A stretch of DNA of 34,213 nucleotides from Acidobacteriota bacterium (GTDB lineage Bacteria; Acidobacteriota; Vicinamibacteria; Vicinamibacterales; UBA2999), in assembly GCA_963169195.1 (NCBI GenBank), contig CAUJDN010000134.1, positions 1-34,213 of the forward strand. Reading direction: 5' to 3'. Positions 7,271 to 14,485 of the stretch are shown one piece after another; position 1 is the first letter of the stretch; each line of letters opens with the position of its first letter. The notes under the pieces were generated by a model that was not told where the DNA came from, did not search any database, and was given only the letters and a program-made list of their open reading frames with translations. The translations under genes and the position numbers were made by a program.

Positions 7271-8998
7271 TCAGTGCTCAGTCGTCTCGGCCGTGTCCCT
7301 TCGGTACACCACCTTGCCGTCAACGATGGTCGTGACGACTTCGGCCTCGAGGAGGCGCCCGGGCGGCAGCGCGAAGAGGTCCTCCGAGAGGATGATGATG
7401 TCGGCCAGCATGTCCGTCTCGATCGTGCCCTTGCGCTGCTCGTCGAACGACGCCCAGGCGGCGCTGGCCGTGTAGGCCTTGATCGCGTCCTCGAGCAGGA
7501 GGCGTTCGTCGGGAATCCAGCCGCCTTCGGGCTCGCCGTCCGTGTCGGTCCGGTTCACGGCCACGAAGATGCCGACGAGCGGGTCGAGGTCGGCGACGGG
7601 CCAGTCGGATCCAAACGCCAGCGTGGCGCCCGCCCTGGCGAGGCTGTGCGACATCCAGCCGCGGGACGCGCGCTCCGGGCCGAGGTTCGCGGCCCATGGA
7701 TCGTCGGCCGAGGGTGGCACGCCGTGCGCGGGCTGCAGGCTGGCCACGACGCCCAGAGGGCCGAAGCGGGGCACGTCGTCAGGGTCCGGGGTCTCGACGT
7801 GCTCCACGCGATGCCGCCGCCCGCGCGCGGGCGCGGGGTTGGCCGAGGCCGCCGCCTCGTAGGCGTCGAGCGTCTCGCGGATGGCGGCATCGCCGATGGC
7901 GTGGGTGATCACCTGCCAGCCACGCCGATCCAGCTCCGTCACGAGCCGCGTCAGCGCGTCGGGGGCGATCATCGGCTTCCCGCGGTCGTCCACCGTTCCC
8001 GCATACGGCTCGAGCATTGCGGCCGTCCGCGTCTCGACGACGCCGTCGGCCATGATCTTCGCGGCGCCCGTCTTGAGGAGCGGGTCGTCCTCGAAGCGTT
8101 CACGCACCTCGTCCAGGGCGTCGATGTCCCCGGTCGTGGCATCCGGTTCCACGGTCAGCGCCTGGTAGACGCGCACCGTCAGCTCGTCCCGCTCCCGGAG
8201 CGCGTCGAGGATGTCGAGGTCGTCGACCGACCCGCCCGCGACCTGCACGCTGGTGACGCCGACGCGGTGCGCTTCGACGATGGCGGCGCGCGCCGCGGCG
8301 AGCCGCTCCTCCCGGGTGGGCACGGGCAGGACCTGGCTCATCAGCCCCATCGCGGCTTCCTTCAGCACGCCTGTCGGCTCGCCGCGCGCGTCCTTCACGA
8401 TCGCGCCATTGACCGGATTCTCCGTCGCCCTCGTGATGCCGGCGATCTCCAGCGCCGCGCTGTTGGCCCATCCGGTGTGGCCGTCGTACGACACGAGGTA
8501 CGCGGGCCGGTCCGGCACGAGTTGATCCAGCAGCTGCCTGGTGGGCAGGCTGCCGGGAAACGGGGCGTACAGCCAGCCGCGGCCGCGAATCCACTCGCGC
8601 GCGGGGTTCGCGTCGGCCCACGCCCGGATGGTCTCCTTGACCGCGTCGAGCGTCGCGGCCTCGGCCAGGCTCACCTGGTCGAGCGACAGCCCGCCGCCGA
8701 TGAGGTGCACGTGGGCATCGTTGAAGCCCGGGAGGACGCTGCCGCCCTTCGCGTCGATGACCGTGGTCTGCGCGCGCGCCAGCCGCTGGATCTCCCGGTT
8801 GCTGCCGACGCGCAGCACCTTGTTGCCCTGGACGGCCAGGGCCTCCGCGGCGTCCCGGTCGCCCGTGAACACCTTGCCGTTCACGATGATCAGGTCCACC
8901 GGACCGTCGCCGGATCGCTGCGCGCCGACGATGAGGCCGGCGATGAAGGTCAGGCCGACGATGCACGCGACCACGTAGGCCGTCAGGCGGGCCGCCAT
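7271..8998 (-). CDS. Membrane-anchored or exported amidohydrolase (YtcJ-like, amidohydrolase 3 family)
   Basis: 575 residues from the ATG at 8998. An N-terminal hydrophobic segment (MAARLTAYVVACIVGLTFIA) acts as a signal or anchor. The first beta strand domain reads VDLIIVNGKVFTGD. The metal-binding motif follows as LPGFNDAHVHLIGGG. The TIM-barrel part has VITHAIGDAAI, the HRVEHVE segment, and FGSDWPVADLDPL near the C-terminus, with AYTASAAWASFDE and a closing IVDGKVVY. This set is typical of YtcJ-like metal-dependent hydrolases; the substrate cannot be read from sequence. Start choice: an in-frame start 21 codons upstream would precede a Cys- and Arg-rich stretch and spoil the signal segment. 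A -10-like TATATT sits 6 bases before the ATG. It is followed by the LolA-like and barrel genes on the same strand, 93 bases downstream. Confidence 0.88.
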   Translation of the reverse strand: MAARLTAYVVACIVGLTFIAGLIVGAQRSGDGPVDLIIVNGKVFTGDRDAAEALAVQGNKVLRVGSNREIQRLARAQTTVIDAKGGSVLPGFNDAHVHLIGGGLSLDQVSLAEAATLDAVKETIRAWADANPAREWIRGRGWLYAPFPGSLPTRQLLDQLVPDRPAYLVSYDGHTGWANSAALEIAGITRATENPVNGAIVKDARGEPTGVLKEAAMGLMSQVLPVPTREERLAAARAAIVEAHRVGVTSVQVAGGSVDDLDILDALRERDELTVRVYQALTVEPDATTGDIDALDEVRERFEDDPLLKTGAAKIMADGVVETRTAAMLEPYAGTVDDRGKPMIAPDALTRLVTELDRRGWQVITHAIGDAAIRETLDAYEAAASANPAPARGRRHRVEHVETPDPDDVPRFGPLGVVASLQPAHGVPPSADDPWAANLGPERASRGWMSHSLARAGATLAFGSDWPVADLDPLVGIFVAVNRTDTDGEPEGGWIPDERLLLEDAIKAYTASAAWASFDEQRKGTIETDMLADIIILSEDLFALPPGRLLEAEVVTTIVDGKVVYRRDTAETTEH

Positions 8999-9004
8999 GC
9001 GCCA

Positions 9005-9010
9005 AATATA
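9005..9010 (-). promoter_or_regulatory. Candidate -10 element (TATATT) for the amidohydrolase
   Basis: TATATT on the minus strand ends 6 bases before the ATG at 8998, in one of the few A/T-rich patches of the window. No Shine-Dalgarno sequence precedes the ATG, so a leaderless transcript is likely. It is divergent from the panE element at 9064. Confidence 0.45.
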
Positions 9011-9063
9011 ACAGCAAAGGCGCCGCGCCACGGGGGCGGGACGGCGGGCCGCCGGGACCACGA

Positions 9064-9069
9064 TATGCT
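9064..9069 (+). promoter_or_regulatory. Candidate -10 element (TATGCT) for panE
   Basis: TATGCT ends 9 bases before the panE ATG, with no -35 match and no Shine-Dalgarno sequence. The spacing fits a leaderless transcript. The region between this and the amidohydrolase element holds a divergent promoter pair. Confidence 0.4.
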
Positions 9070-9078
9070 CTAGGCCCT

Positions 9079-10011
9079 ATGCGGTTCGCGATACTCGGAT
9101 CGGGGGCGGTCGGGGGGTATTTCGGCGCGAAACTGGCGCGCGCCGGGCACGAGGTCTCCTTCATCGCGCGGGGCGCCCACCGCGACGCCATCCGCGCGCG
9201 GGGGCTCGAGATCCGCAGCGCGACGCTCGGCGACTTCGTCGTCCGGTCGCCCGCCGAGTCGGACACCACCCGCGTGGGCCCGGTGGACGTCGTCATCGTC
9301 GCCGTGAAGGCGTACGACAACGACACCGCGTTTCCCATGATCCCGCCGCTCGTCGGGCCGGACACGGTCGTCCTCACGCTGCAGAACGGCGTGGACAACG
9401 TGAACCAGCTCGCCACCGTCGTGGGGGAGTCGCGCGTGCTGGGCGGCACCACGTACGTGGCCACCGCGCTCGAGGCGCCCGGGCTCATCGTCCAGACCGG
9501 CGTGCACCGATCCGTCATCTTCGGCGAGGTGTTCGGCGCGCGCGGCCTCACGCCGCGCGTGCAGGCCATCGCGGACGCCATGGCGCCGGCGGACATCCAG
9601 GTGACGACGGTGCCCGACGCGCGCACGCCGCTCTGGGACAAGTTCGTCTACCTCGTGCCGTTCTCCGGCTTCACCGGCGCCGCGCGGCTGCCGATCGGCT
9701 ACATCTGGACGTTCCCCCACGTGCGCGAGATGTTCTACGCCGCCGCGCGCGAGGTGGCCGCCATCGCGGAGGCCGAGGGCGTCGCCATCTCGCCGGACCG
9801 GTTCGAGACGCTCGAGGCGTACATGGCGAACCTCCCGCCCGCGACGCGCTCGTCCCTGCTCATCGATCTCGAGCAGGGCAAGCGCATCGAGGTGGAAGCG
9901 TTGCAGGGCGCGGCCGTCCGGCGCGCGACGGCACACGGCGTGCCCGCTCCCATCGTCTCGACGCTCTACGCGGCGCTGAAGGCCTGGGCATCCGGCAATC
10001 CCAGGAGCTGA
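9079..10011 (+). CDS. panE: 2-dehydropantoate 2-reductase (ketopantoate reductase)
   Basis: 310 residues, the usual size. It reduces 2-dehydropantoate to pantoate with NADPH in the pantothenate/CoA pathway. The N-terminal Rossmann motif is ILGSGAVGGYFGAKLARAGH, followed by the typical VIVAVKAYD (catalytic-site lysine region) and LQNGVDN. The C-terminal domain has LWDKFVYLVPFSGFTGAARL, the helix pattern with the second conserved Lys, and SSLLIDLEQGKRIEVEALQG, the substrate-loop region with the conserved S-x-x-x-D and the E-x-x-x-L-x-G pattern. PanE paralogues acting on other 2-oxo acids exist, so the exact substrate is a family inference. It is followed 7 bases later by a TauE/SafE transporter gene on the same strand, a likely operon with no obvious pathway link. 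Confidence 0.88.
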   Translation: MRFAILGSGAVGGYFGAKLARAGHEVSFIARGAHRDAIRARGLEIRSATLGDFVVRSPAESDTTRVGPVDVVIVAVKAYDNDTAFPMIPPLVGPDTVVLTLQNGVDNVNQLATVVGESRVLGGTTYVATALEAPGLIVQTGVHRSVIFGEVFGARGLTPRVQAIADAMAPADIQVTTVPDARTPLWDKFVYLVPFSGFTGAARLPIGYIWTFPHVREMFYAAAREVAAIAEAEGVAISPDRFETLEAYMANLPPATRSSLLIDLEQGKRIEVEALQGAAVRRATAHGVPAPIVSTLYAALKAWASGNPRS

Positions 10012-10018
10012 GGCCCTC

Positions 10019-10849
10019 GTGCTCACCGAGGTGTCGCTCGCGCTCGCCCTCCTCACCGCCTGCTCGGGGGTGGTGGCCGGGGTGATGGGCGGCATGCTCG
10101 GCCTGGGCGGCGGCGTGTTCCTCGTGCCCGTGCTCGTCCAGGCGCTCGGCGTCCCGATGCCGCAGGCCGTCGCCGTCAGCCTCACCACCGTCGTCGCGAC
10201 CTCGAACGCCGTCTCGGGCTCGATGGCGGGCCGGCAGTACATCAACCTGCGCCTCGGCTTCCTGCTCGAGCTGCTCACCGCGGCCGGCGGGCTGCTGGGC
10301 AGCCTCGTCGCCGTCTCCGTCGCGCCCCGCGCGCTGATGATCACCTTCGGCGTGGTGATGGTGCTGATGAGCGTGCTCACGTTCGTCCGCCGTGCGCACC
10401 GCAACAACCTGCCCGAGAGCGCCGACCCCGGCGAGTGGGGCGGGCGGTTCATCGACGAGGTGAGCGGCGAGGCGGTCGTGTACCGCGTGACGCGGATGCC
10501 GCTCGCGCTGGCGACATCCTTCGTGGCCGGCATCCTGTCCACCCTGCTGGGCCTGGGCGGCGGCGTCGTGAAAGTGCCCGTGCTCAACGCCTGGTGCGGC
10601 GTCCCGATGCGCGTGGTCTCGGCCACCAGCGCCTTCATGATTGGCGTCACCGCCACGTCGGGCGCCCTCGTCTACTTCGGCCGCGGTCTGCTCCTGCCCG
10701 TGCTCGCCGCGTCGGCCGTGCTCGGTGTCCGCGTCGGCTCCACCGTGGGGCTCAGGCTCGGCCGGACGCTGTCCCCTGCCCGGCTCAAGACCATCCTCGC
10801 CGTGGTCCTGCTGGGCGTGGCGGCCCTCATGGTGTCACGCCTGCCATGA
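10019..10849 (+). CDS. TauE/SafE-family membrane transporter (anion or sulfite exporter family)
   Basis: 276 residues, almost all hydrophobic, with about 7-8 transmembrane helices. It shows the internal duplication of the family: GGMLGLGGGVFLVPVLV near residue 25 and STLLGLGGGVVKVPVLNAW near 180, each followed by a TTVVATS- or SATSAFM-type helix. The family exports organosulfur compounds, sulfite or similar anions; the substrate here is unknown. It starts with GTG at 10019, 7 bases after the panE stop. AGGAG inside the panE end may serve as a distant Shine-Dalgarno sequence. Its stop overlaps the next start (ATGA), so it is translationally coupled to the DUF1634 protein, its usual genetic partner. 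Confidence 0.85.
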   Translation: MLTEVSLALALLTACSGVVAGVMGGMLGLGGGVFLVPVLVQALGVPMPQAVAVSLTTVVATSNAVSGSMAGRQYINLRLGFLLELLTAAGGLLGSLVAVSVAPRALMITFGVVMVLMSVLTFVRRAHRNNLPESADPGEWGGRFIDEVSGEAVVYRVTRMPLALATSFVAGILSTLLGLGGGVVKVPVLNAWCGVPMRVVSATSAFMIGVTATSGALVYFGRGLLLPVLAASAVLGVRVGSTVGLRLGRTLSPARLKTILAVVLLGVAALMVSRLP

Positions 10850-11112
10850 CCGATCGGCTGTTCGAGTGGAACGGGCGCCTGAGCACCGCGCTGATGGCCG
10901 TGGGCCTGGTGACCATCGGGATGCGGCCCGAGGCCCCTTGGGCCGCGTGGCCCGTCTACCTGGGGCTCCTCATGCTCATCCTCACGCCGGTCTCGCGCGT
11001 CGTCGTCGCCGCCGCCCGGTACGCGAGAGCCGGCGACCGCCGCTCCACCCTGCTGACGGCCGCCATCCTCGTCGTCATCGCGCTGAGCGTGTGGGCGGCG
11101 GCGGTCCATTGA
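10846..11112 (+). CDS. DUF1634-like small membrane protein
   Basis: 88 residues with three hydrophobic segments (LSTALMAVGLVTIGM, WPVYLGLLMLILTPVSRVVV and LLTAAILVVIALSVWAAAV). The pattern 'L-x-P-V-x-R-V' in the second helix followed by a short charged turn and a last helix fits DUF1634 proteins, which are commonly encoded next to TauE/SafE transporters. The start is chosen at the ATG that overlaps the transporter stop by 4 bases. It is shorter than typical members. Role: presumably an accessory subunit of the transporter. It ends 46 bases before the convergent methyltransferase gene. Confidence 0.75.
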   Translation: MTDRLFEWNGRLSTALMAVGLVTIGMRPEAPWAAWPVYLGLLMLILTPVSRVVVAAARYARAGDRRSTLLTAAILVVIALSVWAAAVH

Positions 11113-11158
11113 GGACCGTGAACGGTGAGAAGAGAAGAGCCTGGCGAAGAAGGGCCGC

Positions 11159-14100
11159 TCATGCCCTGAGCAGAACGGCCCGCACGCCCGCGGGCAGGAG
11201 CGGGAACGTCGAGACGATGTGGCGGTACTCGTCGCCGGAAAGGCCATACAGCCGCGCGGCGACGGCGTTCAGGCGCGCGTACGACTCCGGTTCCATCTCG
11301 ATCGACGACGTGGACAGCCGCTCGGCCAGCCCGGCGATCTCGCGCGCCTCGCTCGACCCGGGCCCCGGCCTCGGGACCGGAAGCCGGGCCATCAGCACCG
11401 TGGTCACGTGCGTGGTCACCTGCAGCCGCACGAGGTAGTTGGCCACCAGGCTGTTCAACAGGCCCACCAGGCACCACGCGTCCATCGGCCGCAGGGCGCG
11501 CTTCGTGCAGAAGACCGTGTGCGTGGACACCGTGCCGGGAGGCAGCAGCGCGGCGATGAGCGTCAACCGGTTCGAAGAGCTGGCGACGTCGCGATAGCAC
11601 ACGCGCCCGATGCCGAAGCTCGAGCCGGTGTCGAGCAGCCGGGCCGCGATGTCGGGCGCGAGAAAGCGTGCGACCGACGCCAGGTCGATGCCGAAGGGAC
11701 GCAGGTGCTTGCCCTCGACGACCGGCAGCCGCGCGCCGCCGGCGTGACGGCCGACGAAGTGCACGCCGTCGTCGGTGGCGTTCAGCTCGCGGCCGAAGCG
11801 CACGCCCCACCCGCCGGGGGCGGAGAGGGGCGGGGACGCGAGGGCCTGCCAGGCGATCGCCGCATCGCGTGGTGTGGCCAGCGCCGGGATGGTGAGATGC
11901 GCCGGGTCCCACCGGCGCAGGAAGTCGCGCGTCATCCTGACGCGCGGCACGGCGCCCTCATCCGTGCGGGGGAGATCCGGCAGTCGATGCAGGCACGCGG
12001 CGTCCGTGAGGCTCCCCGACAGCGGAAGCGTGGCGGTGTGGCCACCGGACGTGCCCGCGAGCAGGACGAAGCGCACGCCGCGATGGATGGGGAAGATGCC
12101 CCGGCGGTTGTCGACGCCGAGCCAGGTGTCGACCTGGCAGCCGTCCAGCAGCACGCGGCGCAGATCCGCGCAGCCGACATCCGACTGGATGCCGGACGGG
12201 AGTATCAGCCCGAAGCGCCCGCCCGGCCTCAACCACTGGAGCGCGCGCTCGAGGAACAACTGGTACTGGTTGGCGTGGCCGCGGCCCCGCAGCGGGTAGT
12301 GGCCCGACGCGCGCACGTAGCGCAGCACGGCCCTCGAGTCGTCGCGGCGGCCGGCGCGGCGCCCGGCATCGCCGGTGTCGCCGCGCAGCATCTCCCACGG
12401 CGGGTTGCCGACGACGGCGTCGAAGCCGGCGTCGGGCAGGGGATGGCCAGCCTCGTCCAGGAAGACCTCCGGGAACACGAGCTCCCAGTGGATCGCCCCA
12501 TGCCGCCGGGCCAGCGCCGTCGCGCGCTCGCAGTCGGCCTGGCATTGGCGCGCGGGCAGCGACGTGTCGAGCCCGGCCGCATGCCGCTGCCACTCGGCGT
12601 AGGTGCCAGGGCTCACGGGGCGAAGGGTGTCCAGCGCCAGGCCGCACCACACGTCGGCCGCGCGCGCCCAGCGCGCCAGCGAGCCGTTCCCGGCCAGCAG
12701 CCGGTCGAGGCGCTGCTCCTTCTCGCGCACGGCCTGCGGTGTCGTCGACGGGTCGAGCGCGAGGCGAAGCCGCTCGGGCACCACCGCCCGCGCCAGCGCG
12801 TGGACGGCCTCGTCGCCGAACAGGTGGAGCTGCGCGTGCCCGGCGTCCCCGGCGCGAGGCGGGACGCGCGCCACCGGAGGCCGGGCCAGGTCGGCCAGGC
12901 GCGCGCCGATGAGGCTGTTGCCCGCGGCGAGATGGTGATCGAGGAAGGTGAGCGGCCGGTCGGCGGCGAGCGTCGTCAGCCACAGCGAGAGCCGCGCGAG
13001 CTGCACGGCCGTGGGGTTGATGTCCACGCCGTAGAGGCACCGCTCGGCGACCGTGCGGCGCAGCTCCGCCCGGTCCGCCTCGGTGATGTCGCGCTCCGTC
13101 CAGGCGCCCTCGGCCACCCGCGCGCGCTCGGCGCGCTCGGCGAGAAAGCGGCAGGCGGACACGAGGAACGCGCCGCTCCCCATCGCCGGATCGACGACGC
13201 GCAGGCGCAGGATGGATTCGGACGTCCGTTCTTCGACAAGCGGCGCCAGCGTCCGCCGCACCACGAAGTCGGTGACCGCGCGGGGCGTGTAGAAGCTGCC
13301 GGTGGTCTTCCGATCCGTGGACGTGGGCCGCAGGGTCAGCGCCCGGCCCGTGCGGACCGGCTCGTACTCGAGCACGCGTTCGTAGACGGCGCCCAGCTGC
13401 TCCACGCCCAGGTCGTGAAACGCGATGCGCTCCCGGCCGGCCTTCGACGGCGTGGTGGCCAGCGCCCGCAGCGCGCCCGCGGCCGTCCCGTCCGGAACGC
13501 CCTTTCGCTCCGCCAGCGGCGTTCGCGCGGGGGCGAACAACCGGCCGTTGAACGCGGTCACCTCGAGATCGTCGGCGTGGCACCCCGCGTGCGCCAGGCG
13601 CGACATGGCCTGCATCGTGGCCCAGACGCCCCGCGCTGGCGGACCCTCGAGGACGCGCTGGCAGAGCGCGTCCATGCTGTACGACTGGCGATACACCCGA
13701 TGCCATGTGGGAACGAGCCCCCGGGCCTCGGTGAACAGCAGGAAGAGCAGGCGGTACACGACGGTGAGCGACTGCTCGAAGATGCGCGCGTCGCCGCGGG
13801 GATCGTCCCGCCGACGGGTGGCCGCGGCTCGATCGAGCGCGGCGACCAGCTGCCCGAGCGCGTCGAGGACGCCCCCGGCGAGCGCGGCGCACACGTCCAC
13901 GCCGTGCCGATCCGAGGCGGCCACCGCGGACGCCAGCTCGGAGGAACCTTCGAGGCCCACGGCGTCGGCGCGCGCGAGCAGCCACAGCGCATGACTGGCG
14001 CCGGGGCTGCGGCACACGGCGTCCAGGTCGAAACCGAGCACACGACGCGTCCAGGGCCGCGAGCCGTCGATGAGCGTGAGATGCGAGCCGTTGAACACGA

Positions 14101-14473
14101 GGGCCCAGGGCAGTCGGGCCGCGAGGCTCGTCCGCAGCGCGTCCCGCCAGGCACGTTCCGGCGCGGCGCCCCAGGCGGTGGAGATGAACACGGCGCACGG
14201 CCCGGCGGGGCCGGCCAGCACACCGGCATGCCCCCACGCCGCGGGTTCGAGCCCGCAGACCCGGTACCCGAGCAGCGATGCCAGCGGGAGCGTGCCGATG
14301 TCGAGCATGGCCCGGGGGGGCGACGCGGGCCCGAGCGACTGCCGGGCGTGCCGCCACCATCGCACGACGCCGCGCGCCCACGCGTCGGGCCGCGCGCCGC
14401 CCTCCTCGTGCTCCTGCACGTAGCGCGCGAGGTAGGAGCTCGACACGAGCTCGCCGGTGACTCCCGGGATCAT
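11159..14473 (-). CDS. Large Eco57I-like N6-adenine DNA methyltransferase with degenerate nuclease-like N-terminus
   Basis: 1104 residues. An N-terminal domain (about 60-190) has the strand pattern of an HsdR_N/type IIG nuclease fold, including LPWALVFNGSHLTLID, the usual segment just after the catalytic E-x-K strand. In that strand I see AVFISTAWG and no E-x-K. A helical linker follows (FEQSLTVVYRLLFLLFTEARG). The methyltransferase domain has TGSFYTPRAVTDFVV, motif I DPAMGSGAFLVSA (about residue 425), the acidic motif YGVDINPTAVQLARLSLWL and the catalytic motif IV NPPW (690-693), which marks an adenine-N6 enzyme. The C-terminal ~250 residues resemble a target-recognition domain (VCYRDVASSSNRLTLIAALL, HTVFCTKRAL, LLNSLVANYLVRL). 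It is 12 bases downstream of the helicase gene with a GGAGG ribosome-binding site. I infer a two-gene modification or defence module. It could also be an orphan methyltransferase. Confidence 0.88.
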   Translation of the reverse strand: MIPGVTGELVSSSYLARYVQEHEEGGARPDAWARGVVRWWRHARQSLGPASPPRAMLDIGTLPLASLLGYRVCGLEPAAWGHAGVLAGPAGPCAVFISTAWGAAPERAWRDALRTSLAARLPWALVFNGSHLTLIDGSRPWTRRVLGFDLDAVCRSPGASHALWLLARADAVGLEGSSELASAVAASDRHGVDVCAALAGGVLDALGQLVAALDRAAATRRRDDPRGDARIFEQSLTVVYRLLFLLFTEARGLVPTWHRVYRQSYSMDALCQRVLEGPPARGVWATMQAMSRLAHAGCHADDLEVTAFNGRLFAPARTPLAERKGVPDGTAAGALRALATTPSKAGRERIAFHDLGVEQLGAVYERVLEYEPVRTGRALTLRPTSTDRKTTGSFYTPRAVTDFVVRRTLAPLVEERTSESILRLRVVDPAMGSGAFLVSACRFLAERAERARVAEGAWTERDITEADRAELRRTVAERCLYGVDINPTAVQLARLSLWLTTLAADRPLTFLDHHLAAGNSLIGARLADLARPPVARVPPRAGDAGHAQLHLFGDEAVHALARAVVPERLRLALDPSTTPQAVREKEQRLDRLLAGNGSLARWARAADVWCGLALDTLRPVSPGTYAEWQRHAAGLDTSLPARQCQADCERATALARRHGAIHWELVFPEVFLDEAGHPLPDAGFDAVVGNPPWEMLRGDTGDAGRRAGRRDDSRAVLRYVRASGHYPLRGRGHANQYQLFLERALQWLRPGGRFGLILPSGIQSDVGCADLRRVLLDGCQVDTWLGVDNRRGIFPIHRGVRFVLLAGTSGGHTATLPLSGSLTDAACLHRLPDLPRTDEGAVPRVRMTRDFLRRWDPAHLTIPALATPRDAAIAWQALASPPLSAPGGWGVRFGRELNATDDGVHFVGRHAGGARLPVVEGKHLRPFGIDLASVARFLAPDIAARLLDTGSSFGIGRVCYRDVASSSNRLTLIAALLPPGTVSTHTVFCTKRALRPMDAWCLVGLLNSLVANYLVRLQVTTHVTTVLMARLPVPRPGPGSSEAREIAGLAERLSTSSIEMEPESYARLNAVAARLYGLSGDEYRHIVSTFPLLPAGVRAVLLRA

Positions 14474-14485
14474 CCTGCCTCCGCG

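Noticed and set aside
6161..9073. 970-codon plus-strand open frame opposite the amidohydrolase
   Set aside because: Shadow frame; the minus-strand genes have signal peptides and family motifs.
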